From contig NZ_JAHSTT010000004.1 of assembly GCF_019145205.1 (NCBI RefSeq), forward strand, positions 248,001 through 312,000: a DNA stretch of 64,000 nt, written 5' to 3'. The notes under the pieces are model-generated. The model did no database searches and was not told the DNA's origin. It saw only the letters and a program-made list of their open reading frames with translations. This stretch comes from Pseudomonas khavaziana. GTDB lineage: Bacteria; Pseudomonadota; Gammaproteobacteria; Pseudomonadales; Pseudomonadaceae. Positions 17,345 through 25,643 of this stretch are shown here, piece by piece (position 1 is the first letter of the stretch; every line of letters begins with the position of its first letter). Both the position numbers and the translations under genes were made by a program.

Positions 17345-17370
17345 CCAGTCGTTTGCATCGGATTTGACCA
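17308..17370 (+). repeat. IS21-type multi-repeat end (orphan)
   Basis: Three copies of a 19-20 base motif follow each other: TTGCATGGACTTGACCACC (17308), TTTGCATTCGGCTTGACCA (17329) and TTTGCATCGGATTTGACCA (17352). The motif and even the GTCG spacer between the second and third copies match the inverted end of the IS21-like element at 36258-36348. No transposase gene of this element remains beside it. Confidence 0.8.
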
Positions 17371-17401
17371 GCGCACTGGGTGACCTTGACCGGCAAAAAA
17401 C

Positions 17402-19018
17402 GGCCGATTCTGTTGAAAAAGTCGGATTTTCAAATGGCCTGAACTCAGGCACGACCACCACCGGAGAACCTACTCACCACATTGAGTGGTTTTTCGGCCC
17501 TTCGGTGACCTTTGCTGCTCTGCTAGTGGGTTAATTTGAGGTTTTTTGCTTGGTGCAGGCGCACCTATCCCGTGGCTGGTGGCCCTTGAGGTGAAAATTT
17601 GGCCAGCCGTCGCAGGTTCTGCACCGCAGCGGCCAGCGTGAACTCATCCGTCGCGCCACTCATGCCACGTAGCCGCAGGCGATCCAATTTCAGGATGCGC
17701 TTGAGGTGGGCAAACAACATTTCGACCTTTTTACGTTCGTGGCGAGAGCGCTGATATGCCGGCGTTGCGGCAATGCGCCGAGCCACATCGCGAGCGGCTT
17801 CATGGACGCTGCGAGCGATCTTGCGAATCGAAGTGTACGGGCACCACCTGGCTTTCATCGGACATGTCGCGCAGTCGGTCTGTCTGGATCGAAAGATGAT
17901 GGTGTTGGCTTTGGTGACGTGCGAACGCTCGTTCTTGAAGGCTCGCCATTCGCTGCGCAATGGGTTGCCGGCTGGGCAGCGGTATTCCTCGGCCTCTTCA
18001 TTCCAGTGGAAATCGTTACTCGAAAAGCTGTCGCTCTTGCGCTCAGTTTTGTCCCACACCGGCACATGCGGCTCGATGTCTTTTTCCTCCACCATCCAGG
18101 CCAGCATCGGCGCGGTACCGTAAGCGGTGTCACCAATGAGGCGTTCCGGCTTGATGTCGAACTGCGCTTCGACCCGATCGATCATCTTCTTGGTGCTCTC
18201 GACTTCTGCGGTTCGATGAGCCGGTGTGGGTTCCACATCCATGATCACGCCGTGCTCGGTATCGATCAGATAATTCGTGGAGTAAGCGTAGAAAGCAGGG
18301 CCGCCTGGAGCAGCCGTCCAGCGGGCTTGAGGATCCGTCAGCGACAGGCGTTTCGGTAGCGTTTCGGCCAAAGCCTCCTCATCGAGGCCTTCAAGGTACT
18401 CACGCACGGCGCGAGTGCTCAGGGCCTGATCGCTCCAGTTGATCTGTTCATCACCCGGTACGCCGCGCTGCCGACTCGCATCCGCCTTGATGATGCTGGC
18501 GTCCACGGCAAAGCCTTCACCTTTGACCAAGCCTGCGTCCATGCAACGACGCAGCACTTCATTGAACAACCAGCGAAACAGAGCGCTGTCCCGAAAACGG
18601 CCGTGTCTATTTTTGGAAAAGGTCGAGTGGTTGGGGACTTCATCTTCAAGGCTTAACCGGCAGAACCAGCGATACCCCAGATTCAAATGGGCCTCTTCGC
18701 ACAGCCGCCGCTCTGAGCGAATGCCGTAGCAATAGCCCACGATCAGCATGCGGATCATCAGTTCAGGATCAATCGACGGACGCCCGATAGGGCTATAGAA
18801 ATCGGCGAGGTAATGGCGCAGGTCACTCAGATCGAGACACTGATCAATGCTGCGCAGAAGATGATTGGCTGGGATGTGATCTTCAAGGTTGAACGAGTAA
18901 AACAGTCGCTCCTGCCCACTCGATAACTGTCCCATCATGCTCTGTGATCCCCCGCCGGCCAATGAACCAATTTTGCCGCAGGTCAAACAGGGGAGCTACT
19001 TTTTCAACAGAATCGGCC
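17402..19018 (-). mobile_element. IS1182-family insertion sequence
   Basis: Perfect inverted repeats GGCCGATTCTGTTGAAAAAG at 17402-17422 and its complement at 18998-19018 (21 bases in all) enclose a single transposase gene read leftwards. The size of about 1.6 kb is normal for the family. I could not settle a target duplication. The copy looks intact. Confidence 0.85.
17565..18938 (-). CDS. IS1182 family transposase
   Basis: The protein (457 residues from ATG 18938; an in-frame start 16 codons upstream lies nearer the IS end) has the N-terminal DUF772-type domain (GRPSIDPELMIRMLIVGYCY, then RSERRLCEEAHLNLGYRWFC) and a DDE catalytic domain: Asp in AVDASIIKADASRQ, Asp in IGDTAYGTAPML, and Glu in RKKVEMLFAHLKRIL. 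A cysteine cluster (YRCPAGNPL; TDCATCPMKARWC) lies between, as is usual for IS1182 proteins. The reading frame is undamaged, so the element may be active. Confidence 0.9.
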   Translation of the reverse strand: MMGQLSSGQERLFYSFNLEDHIPANHLLRSIDQCLDLSDLRHYLADFYSPIGRPSIDPELMIRMLIVGYCYGIRSERRLCEEAHLNLGYRWFCRLSLEDEVPNHSTFSKNRHGRFRDSALFRWLFNEVLRRCMDAGLVKGEGFAVDASIIKADASRQRGVPGDEQINWSDQALSTRAVREYLEGLDEEALAETLPKRLSLTDPQARWTAAPGGPAFYAYSTNYLIDTEHGVIMDVEPTPAHRTAEVESTKKMIDRVEAQFDIKPERLIGDTAYGTAPMLAWMVEEKDIEPHVPVWDKTERKSDSFSSNDFHWNEEAEEYRCPAGNPLRSEWRAFKNERSHVTKANTIIFRSRQTDCATCPMKARWCPYTSIRKIARSVHEAARDVARRIAATPAYQRSRHERKKVEMLFAHLKRILKLDRLRLRGMSGATDEFTLAAAVQNLRRLAKFSPQGPPATG

Positions 19019-19108
19019 AAAAGCCGCCGATCGGGTCAGGCGACTTCCGGCCCGCTTACGTCATTCAGAACTGGCTAATTGGCAAAAGTCAGACAATTGA
19101 GCGCGTCT

Positions 19109-19222
19109 ATGAAATCAGGGCCGATTCACCCTCAGCCCGAGAGTGCTGAACACGCCCTCCTTGAAGCACTGCGTAATCAAGCACTCTTGTCATCGAAGCC
19201 TACGGCCGAGCTCCACACATGA
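19109..19222 (+). CDS. Short ORF or C-terminal remnant coupled to the DsbA-like gene
   Basis: An open frame MKSGPIHPQPESAEHALLEA followed by LRNQALLSSKPTAELHT ends at 19222, and its stop overlaps the ATG of the next gene (ATGA). The frame is also open upstream towards the IS1182 end at 19018, so this is probably the C-terminus of an integrative-element gene cut by the IS. No family can be named. Confidence 0.4.
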   Translation: MKSGPIHPQPESAEHALLEALRNQALLSSKPTAELHT

Positions 19223-19845
19223 TTCGGTCTATGGGGGTAGTGGGTTTTCTAGGATTATGTTTGGTGACTGTCGGCTTTGCCGTCCTCAAAAGCGAGGTGC
19301 AAACACGACAACATTCAGGCCCTTGGACGTTCGGGCAGGTTAATGCTCGCTGGACTGTGACTGAGTTTGCGGATCTGGAATGTCCGTACTGCAAGATCTA
19401 CACACCGGCTCTGAAAGCCTGGGTCCAGCAGCAGAAGAACGTAAACCTTCAGTGGCATCACCTTCCACTGGACTTCCACGGTTCGACCGCGATTTATGAA
19501 GCTAAAATGGTTGAATGCGCGGGAGTGTTAGGCGGCGCGCCGGCTTTCTGGCAAGCCGTCGACCAGGTCTTTGAACGAACTCGTAGCAACGGCCTTGGCT
19601 TCAATGGTCAGTTGGACATCTACGACGTTGGTCACCAGGCACTGATGGCCTGTGCTGCAAATAACAAACAGATTTCTCTGCGCATTACCCGACAGGCAGA
19701 AGAAGCCCTAAAGTCTGGGGTCACAGCGACACCCACCGTGCTGATTAGAGACAATAAAACCGGAAGGTCTCTTAAACTGGAAGGGCCTGCCAATGATGTG
19801 ATGTTGCTGTCGGCAATTGACTTGTTGATTGAGAAAGGTAACTAG
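19219..19845 (+). CDS. DsbA-like thioredoxin-fold protein of an integrative element
   Basis: The 208-residue protein begins with a membrane or signal helix (SMGVVGFLGLCLVTVGFAVL) and then has a thioredoxin fold with the catalytic pair in EFADLECPYCKIYTPALKAW (CPYC, about residues 54-57) and the cis-proline segment VTATPTVLIRDNKTG near 172-186. Proteins of this kind occur in conjugative integrative elements, where they help fold pilus or mating-pair proteins in the periplasm. It is translationally coupled to a remnant upstream. With the rest of the conjugation genes gone, it is probably an orphan. Confidence 0.8.
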   Translation: MIRSMGVVGFLGLCLVTVGFAVLKSEVQTRQHSGPWTFGQVNARWTVTEFADLECPYCKIYTPALKAWVQQQKNVNLQWHHLPLDFHGSTAIYEAKMVECAGVLGGAPAFWQAVDQVFERTRSNGLGFNGQLDIYDVGHQALMACAANNKQISLRITRQAEEALKSGVTATPTVLIRDNKTGRSLKLEGPANDVMLLSAIDLLIEKGN

Positions 19846-19938
19846 CTCTGCACCATATTTTCACTATGTGCACACGCGGCCAGCAACCGCCACTCATGTG
19901 CGAAAGGTGAAATGTTGGTTGTGTCTAGCCCAGCCGAT

Positions 19939-20666
19939 TTAAACGACCGCCCACGCCGGCGTGTAGAGTAGAGCGAGCCAACCTGCAGCAGCCAGGTATG
20001 GACCAAAAGGAATGAGCGCTGTCCGCTCTATTTTGCCAAACGCAAGGAGCGTGCTTCCCACCACAGCAAATACCAGTGACGATAGCACCAACGTCACTGG
20101 CAAGATCTGCCAGCCACCCCAGGCGCCGAGCATGGCCAACAACTTCAGATCGCCCTGGCCAATACCGTAATCGCCAGTGATCAACCTGGAAAGGACACGT
20201 ATGGACCAAAGCACCAGGTAGCCACCCACGACTCCCCACAGGGCATGGACAGGGTTGTAAACAGCTCGAAGCTGTTGACGATCAAGCCCAGTCACAGCAG
20301 CGGCCAAACCAGCACGTCCGGCAGCAACTGGTGATCGAGGTCAATCAAGCTCAGGACCAGCAAGCCACCGGCCAACACCAACGCGGCCAAGCCGCTTGGC
20401 ACAACACCGTAGTACAGCGCTGCCCAGCTTGAAAAGCCTCCCATGACCAATAGCGTCATACTAAATCGAACGTTAATTTGATCAGGCAGTAATGACAGGG
20501 ACGAACGCGGACGGTGCTCAGTAGGAGATTCTTGCCCCAGCATCTGGGCGGCGTCCAATCGCCATTGTCTTTCCAGGAAAGCAGGAATACTGACAACCAA
20601 AGCGCTGACGGGTAATCCGGCCAAAAGACCAACCGTGAAAAGAGCTATCGGTAGTGTGTGGTGCAC
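19939..20666 (-). pseudogene. Prepilin peptidase (PilD-like, A24 family), broken by nonsense and frameshift
   Basis: Two pieces of one A24 peptidase are visible. The first (from 20666) runs MHHTLPIALFTVGLLAGLPV to LSLIDLDHQLLPDVLVWPLL and ends in TGA at about 20292 where the family has Trp. The second, in another frame, contains HALWGVVGGYLVLWS and the catalytic segment GIGQGDLKLLAMLGAWGG. Both active-site aspartates (LIDLDHQLLPD; GQGDLK) survive, but a premature stop and a one-base frame change near 20245 separate them. It is a relic of a type IV pilus-like conjugation system. Confidence 0.82.
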
Positions 20667-20675
20667 CTAATTTTC

Positions 20676-21137
20676 CTAAGCCTTCGTAGCGCTTTGTTTC
20701 ACGCTCGAATGGACCAGTTGCGCTGCTTTAGACCAAAGTGAGTCAGCCTCCCTTACCCACTCACGTACGTTGTATTGACCGCCCCCAGCCCCGTGAGAAA
20801 ACTCCCACACAGTGACATGCGGAGAAGTGCCAAATGCTGCTCCAGCGTCAACGGATGGATGTAGGTCGTCGTACGGGGATTCAATACCGTAGCAATGACT
20901 CAAAGATGGGTGATCACCAAACGCTTCGATACTTGAGAAAGGCAGAACAGCAACCAAAAGCGTGTAAGTCACATTGTATTCACTATGCCCGCAAGAAAAT
21001 TCCACTCGAAAATCAGGAGCCCAATTCCCAACTGACGCTGGGTTTGTATGCCAAGTCCAACCAGCAAGGTCAAAGAAGGCCGCCCACTGAGCTTCTAGAG
21101 GTGTTTTAAAATCCAAACCGTCGTAAATCGCTGTCAT
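20676..21137 (-). CDS. PD-(D/E)XK nuclease-like hypothetical protein of an integrative element
   Basis: From ATG 21137 the 153-residue protein begins MTAIYDGLDFKTPLEAQWAA and continues FFDLAGWTW...NWAPDFRVEF. The pattern TPLEAQWAAFFDLAGWTW followed by PDF is the signature of small phage and plasmid proteins thought to have a restriction-endonuclease-like fold (Glu of LEA and Asp of PDF as metal ligands). The Lys of the motif is not obvious, so activity is doubtful. The start could also be the ATG 21 codons upstream. It lies just upstream of the broken prepilin peptidase. Confidence 0.6.
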   Translation of the reverse strand: MTAIYDGLDFKTPLEAQWAAFFDLAGWTWHTNPASVGNWAPDFRVEFSCGHSEYNVTYTLLVAVLPFSSIEAFGDHPSLSHCYGIESPYDDLHPSVDAGAAFGTSPHVTVWEFSHGAGGGQYNVREWVREADSLWSKAAQLVHSSVKQSATKA

Positions 21138-21227
21138 TTTGGAAAACCTCGATTTCGCGGGTGCGTAATTGCGCCCTGGTACTGAGTAATGCCCAGTCAA
21201 GTGCCTTGGTGTGCAGCGGACGCTGTC

Positions 21228-21431
21228 CTACCTATTGTCGGTCACACCAGCCGCGACCAGTAAGTTCGCGTCAGTTAAACTGATCACTGCCTTGGCCGCT
21301 CCCAAGCAAAATACGGGGCCGTTTGGGTGTCCACCCTCTATCCTTGCATCCGAAAAGCTTTCAGGGCAGAACGACACTTCGTTGATCTTGATGATCCCCG
21401 CGCTCTTGTAGATCGTTACTGTGCTTACCAT
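21228..21431 (-). CDS. Small hypothetical protein of the island backbone
   Basis: The 67-residue protein MVSTVTIYKSAGIIKINEVS... ending LLVAAGVTDNR has a good ribosome site (AAGAGGT) before its ATG. I do not recognise a family. A frame that ends only 14 bases upstream of this start (21636-21445, ending PKQKPPCKPKWI) may be the tail of another backbone gene cut where the cargo begins. Confidence 0.45.
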   Translation of the reverse strand: MVSTVTIYKSAGIIKINEVSFCPESFSDARIEGGHPNGPVFCLGAAKAVISLTDANLLVAAGVTDNR

Positions 21432-21647
21432 AAATACCTCTTTTTCATATCCACTTCGGCTTGCATGGGGGTTTCTGTTTTGGTCTAAGCAAACTCAACG
21501 TAAGCCAAGAACCACGATGACCATCCTCTTTCGCCTTCAGGGCGCCTTCGGTTGGTTCAGTTACACCACTCCCCGGGACACGATCACCAGTTCTGTCAGA
21601 TACGCAGCAGTTCCGCGGGATCTGGTTAGCAGCCAATGCTCTATCAG

Positions 21648-22559
21648 CTACGTGGAATGCCTCATACGCAGATTTTCTAACGCCAGAATGGGTAATACAA
21701 CCAAAGCAACACCAATAAGCTGCGACTCGTTCAAGCGTTCACTCAAAAAAATCATGCCAAGCAAAACTGCCGTGATTGGGGAGGACAGCTCTAACACAGA
21801 TGCATAGCTTGCCGATACGTGTTTCAGGCCCTTATAAAAAGCCCATGTGGGAACGGTGACTGTGACAAACGTTAGGATGAATACTGTAGGGAGGAAAGGT
21901 GTCTGATAGGGCCACTGCGCGACAGTTGAACTATAACTCGAGAAATCAACTAGTGGTATTAGCAGCGACGAGCCTATAAAATACCTGAAGAAGGTCATTT
22001 GAGCAGCCGAAGGCGAGGCATCCATGATAGTTAGACGCCTCCCGATAACGCCACTAAAAGCCCACCCAAGCGCACTAGCTAACGCTGCCAGCAGACCAAT
22101 GATAGTCATGTGCGCAGTCTCAAAGATTTTCATCGGCTCTGGCACCGCCACCAAGAACGCACCCAAAATGCTTACAACTGATAAGAGTATCTCCGTCCGC
22201 GTAAGGCGCTCTTTAAGGAAAACATAAGCACATACAATGACAAATACGGGCTGCAACTTTCCGACTACGCTCGCAACTGAGAGGCTCAGGTGGTCTATCG
22301 CAATATAGAGCATGCTCGTCCCAATTGAGTTTCCGAAAAAGGCCATAGCTATGAGAAGATATGGGGCTTGACGAAAGCTTTTCCACAATTCAGATGGCCT
22401 GAACCAAACAGAAACTAGGCTTATACATACAAAGGCCGAGTTAATCACGTTAAGAAACAGTGGGTCGACATAGACCAGAAGATATTTTTTCGTAAACGCT
22501 GAAAATCCCCAAAGAATCCCAGACAATATTATTAGGGTCGGCCCCCACGAACTTTTCAT
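21648..22559 (-). CDS. EamA/DMT-family exporter, last gene of the AsnB-GCS2 operon
   Basis: The 303-residue protein from ATG 22559 (MKSSWGPTLIILSGILWGFS) has AGAAGG eight bases upstream; in-frame ATGs at 22565 and 22577 are less well placed. It has ten predicted membrane helices in two EamA repeats, the second with YKGLKHVSASYASVLELSSP and ending IFLSERLNESQLIGVALVVL. EamA proteins often export amino acids and related metabolites. It lies 86 bases after the GCS2-like ligase and reads the same way, so it probably exports the product of the cluster. Base composition is clearly AT-richer than the chromosome. Confidence 0.82.
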   Translation of the reverse strand: MKSSWGPTLIILSGILWGFSAFTKKYLLVYVDPLFLNVINSAFVCISLVSVWFRPSELWKSFRQAPYLLIAMAFFGNSIGTSMLYIAIDHLSLSVASVVGKLQPVFVIVCAYVFLKERLTRTEILLSVVSILGAFLVAVPEPMKIFETAHMTIIGLLAALASALGWAFSGVIGRRLTIMDASPSAAQMTFFRYFIGSSLLIPLVDFSSYSSTVAQWPYQTPFLPTVFILTFVTVTVPTWAFYKGLKHVSASYASVLELSSPITAVLLGMIFLSERLNESQLIGVALVVLPILALENLRMRHST

Positions 22560-22645
22560 CGGCATCCTTCTTTTCATTGGCTGGATATGTGCCTCCCTGA
22601 TTGAAGGCACATAGTATGGTAATCGTCCGGGACATATGAAATTAG

Positions 22646-23749
22646 TTATTTGCCAACCAGTTCTGAGTTTTCCCGCAGAACATTCTGTATAGAGCCAAGG
22701 TGCAAATAACGCTCGACAGTTCTCTGTGCTTGCGTAATCCGTTGGTCGCGAAGGGCCCAAAGTGGATTAAGTAAATCCGCGTTGAAGCCGTTCCGCGTAA
22801 GCGCTGCGGCAGCTGCCTCTAGAACCTTCGAAACAGCATCCGCGGGATTGAATTCTCCGAAATTTCTGTCAACTAATACAGCGTCGTAACCAAACTGCGC
22901 TACTCTTCGGATGTTCTCCTTCGAAAACCTGTCTGGTAGGATCGGGAATTCCGCATCCGACAAAATAATTCCAAGACTAAGCGCGGCGTAGGCCGCGTGC
23001 ATCCTTAGATCATTGGTAGCGTCAAATAGGGTTATTTCTTTTCTGTGATGTTGGTCGTCACGGTAGTAGATTGTATTGCGTGTGAAAGTCCTACGGTAAG
23101 ATCGCTCTGAGTGAGCCTGCACACCCATAGGCGTCCACAGTTCGCCCAACCGAAATGGAGTATTCGCCGCGAGGATAACCATAACCGGTGCTGCGTATGA
23201 GAAACGCAGATCCAAAGCAAGCCTATCCAGCGCGTTTTCGCGATCGTCTGGCATGCTAATATTTATGGCTAGCCCCTGAGTGGTCATGGCCACTTCAGCC
23301 GATGACCACCCGATTAGATCCCGCTCGCCTTTTTCACCCACGTAAGCGGGTTGAAAAGGGTGATTTCCGTGGCAGCAAAGTCTAAGTCCGGCTTTAGAAA
23401 CTTTTGCCTGCAAGCTGTTATAGAGCCTCTCGAAGGATTGAACGGATTGCTCAATCGAGAAATCAATCGGAGTCCTAATTTCGACCCCTTTGACGTCGAC
23501 ACGAGACGCAACCTTGCCACTTGTCTCTGTATCGTATCCTTCTAAGTAATAGGGGCCCTGCCCGGATCCAGTGTATTTTTCCACTAGGTAATCAGCGCTC
23601 TCAGTTGTAATTGAGTTAACACTGTCTCGGAGAATTTCAAACGGCATCTTATCCCCGAATAGCGGATTATAATCACTATCGGTAACCATGACCTCCGCTT
23701 CCCATCCGAATTTAAACTTGTCGAAATTTAGCTCATAAAATGTCGGCAT
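22646..23749 (-). CDS. GCS2-type carboxylate-amine ligase (glutamate-cysteine ligase-like)
   Basis: The 367-residue protein from ATG 23749 (MPTFYELNFDKFKFGWEAEV; GAGG eight bases upstream) has the layout of the glutamate-cysteine ligase family 2 / YbdK group of the glutamine-synthetase superfamily. FGWEAEVMV holds the metal- and ATP-binding glutamates (Glu17, Glu19). VEIRTPIDFS matches the second acidic strand. LCCHGNHPFQP corresponds to the GxHPH loop. Residues LAINISMPDD and LAANTPFRLG occupy the usual LH(I/V) and AANSPF positions. The family joins a carboxylate and an amine using ATP. With the amidotransferase and flavoprotein beside it, it may build an amide or peptide-like product; substrates are unknown. 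Confidence 0.75.
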   Translation of the reverse strand: MPTFYELNFDKFKFGWEAEVMVTDSDYNPLFGDKMPFEILRDSVNSITTESADYLVEKYTGSGQGPYYLEGYDTETSGKVASRVDVKGVEIRTPIDFSIEQSVQSFERLYNSLQAKVSKAGLRLCCHGNHPFQPAYVGEKGERDLIGWSSAEVAMTTQGLAINISMPDDRENALDRLALDLRFSYAAPVMVILAANTPFRLGELWTPMGVQAHSERSYRRTFTRNTIYYRDDQHHRKEITLFDATNDLRMHAAYAALSLGIILSDAEFPILPDRFSKENIRRVAQFGYDAVLVDRNFGEFNPADAVSKVLEAAAAALTRNGFNADLLNPLWALRDQRITQAQRTVERYLHLGSIQNVLRENSELVGK

Positions 23750-23802
23750 TTGTTGAACCTCGAACAAATAAGGGGAATTTAATTAAGTGCAAATGACATA
23801 CG

Positions 23803-25599
23803 TCAAATGGCGCTGACCTGATCAATCCAAACCGAATATACTGTCGCCGCCCAAAGCGCGAAGGATGCGTCTCTGCTAGGGTTGCTTCCCTGTTCGGTTA
23901 AAAGGCTAGACAAACGCTCGGTATCGAACGGTGTATCCTCACGCATGCGCTTAGTTTTCACTGCTTCATTTACGAAATCATAGAGGCGGCTTCCTTTGTG
24001 CATGAGACTTGTAATAGGGAGCGTGAAAGGCTGTTTTGGACGATCCATTACCGAGATCGGGAGAACGCCCTTAGCAGCCTCGTATACAACAGCCTTTCCT
24101 CCAGCGGCGTTTCGTAAGTTGATGTTATCTTCAAGCCTTCGCGCAAAGTCGACTATGCGAGGCTGGCAGAATGGAACTCTCACTTCCACACCTGACGCCA
24201 TGGCCAACGGCTCCGCGCGATGCAGAACATAATGGCAAAGGTTGCGGTTTTGCTCAAAAGTTTTAACAGCCTGCTCCCGCGTCCCTGTGAAGGACAATAA
24301 CTCGTCAGTGAACTCTCGATCAATCTTGTCGTTGTGATCTGATATTGATCTGAGGAAGTCAGCCTTGAAAAGAGACGCTCGCGTCTCCCGCGAGCAGGGA
24401 GCCATGCCGTCGAGATATGCAGTGGGCCAATCACTACCCTCGTGGGATATGGATTTAACCATCCTCGTGTAACCGCAAAAGAGTTCGTCGGCGCCTTCAC
24501 CAGTTAGCGCTACGCGATAACCACGATTGCCAACTTCTTGAAACAGGCAAAATGCACTCAGTGCGTGCGGAGCGGCATTTGGTTGCCCAAGATGGTAAAC
24601 CATTTTAGGCAAAAGGTCTGGTATACGATCAGGATCAAGTACGGCGTCGTAATGGTGTCCGCCACTAATTTGAGCCACGTCCCATGCATAACGGCGCTCA
24701 TCGAACGGCCAGTTTCCTTTACAAGAAACATGAAACGATGGAAGGGGCTGCGGGGATCTGTGATTCGCAAGGATTGTTATTAAACTTGAGTCTAACCCGC
24801 CGCTGTTCACTGAGCATACATTGGCATCGGCGACTTTGAGACGATTGACTTCCCAAGCAAGAAGTTCTTTGAGCGCCTCGCCTGCCTCAGGTAGTGACTT
24901 CGGAATGCTTTCTCCATAGACTATACGAGATTGATAACGCATTGTGCGAAGAGGCTCACCTTGTCTCTGCGAAACTATAGTAGAAGGAGGGATGCTTGAA
25001 ACGTTCTCGATGAAAGTCTGTCCATCGCTAACCGCTCGAACAGTCATGTATTGGTTCACCAAATCGTGACGAATGCGAGTTGGATTTAAGCCGAAGCGCA
25101 GGAGGGCGAGCAACTCAGTTGAGAATACGACACTGTCACCACTCGGCGAGCGACCGTAGTAGACTGGTTTCATTCCAACACAGTCAGTAGCTAATATGAG
25201 AAGCGGCTTATCATTCCTTTTATCGAGAACAGCGATCGAGAACATGCCATCGAGATATTCAACGAATGAAGGGCCATATTCGACGTACATAGCCGGTAGA
25301 ATTGATCCATCGCATTGATCGCCAAAGCGATAACCTTTATGCTCGAGTTTCCGCCGAAGATCATCATGGTTATATATTTCGCCATTTAAACAGACATAAA
25401 TGTTTTGAATGCTCGCATAGGGCTGACGACCGCCGCTAGGGTCAGTAATCGCTAGTCGGTTGGCTCCAATGCCGCAATTTGGAAAAGACACATACGATTG
25501 TGCATCTGGGCCCCCGTGCTTTTGAGCCTCTGAAACACTTTGCATCCGGTATTGAAGGGAATTGTTGGAACTTGTCAAATAACCGAAAATCCTACACAT
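23803..25599 (-). CDS. AsnB-type glutamine-dependent amidotransferase (asparagine synthetase family)
   Basis: The 598-residue protein starts MCRIFGYLTSSNN after a good GGAG site. Cys2 is the class II glutaminase nucleophile, and LAITDPSGGRQPYA and CLNGEIYNHDDLR are the matching glutamine-site loops. The C-terminal synthetase domain has the ATP PP-loop SVNSGGLDSSLI (about residue 265) and the segment ALTGEGADELFCGYTR. It therefore uses glutamine ammonia to amidate an adenylated carboxylate. The retained Cys2 argues against beta-lactam synthetase-type members. Its place between a flavoprotein and a ligase suggests a role in a secondary pathway rather than asparagine supply. Confidence 0.88.
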   Translation of the reverse strand: MCRIFGYLTSSNNSLQYRMQSVSEAQKHGGPDAQSYVSFPNCGIGANRLAITDPSGGRQPYASIQNIYVCLNGEIYNHDDLRRKLEHKGYRFGDQCDGSILPAMYVEYGPSFVEYLDGMFSIAVLDKRNDKPLLILATDCVGMKPVYYGRSPSGDSVVFSTELLALLRFGLNPTRIRHDLVNQYMTVRAVSDGQTFIENVSSIPPSTIVSQRQGEPLRTMRYQSRIVYGESIPKSLPEAGEALKELLAWEVNRLKVADANVCSVNSGGLDSSLITILANHRSPQPLPSFHVSCKGNWPFDERRYAWDVAQISGGHHYDAVLDPDRIPDLLPKMVYHLGQPNAAPHALSAFCLFQEVGNRGYRVALTGEGADELFCGYTRMVKSISHEGSDWPTAYLDGMAPCSRETRASLFKADFLRSISDHNDKIDREFTDELLSFTGTREQAVKTFEQNRNLCHYVLHRAEPLAMASGVEVRVPFCQPRIVDFARRLEDNINLRNAAGGKAVVYEAAKGVLPISVMDRPKQPFTLPITSLMHKGSRLYDFVNEAVKTKRMREDTPFDTERLSSLLTEQGSNPSRDASFALWAATVYSVWIDQVSAI

Positions 25600-25643
25600 A
25601 TAAACTCCAGCTAATTAGTAAAATATCCGCATTCAATGCTCGG

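Noticed and set aside
23803..25599. AsnB-like protein as a beta-lactam or carbapenam synthetase
   Set aside because: It retains the N-terminal glutaminase Cys2, and no other beta-lactam pathway gene is present.
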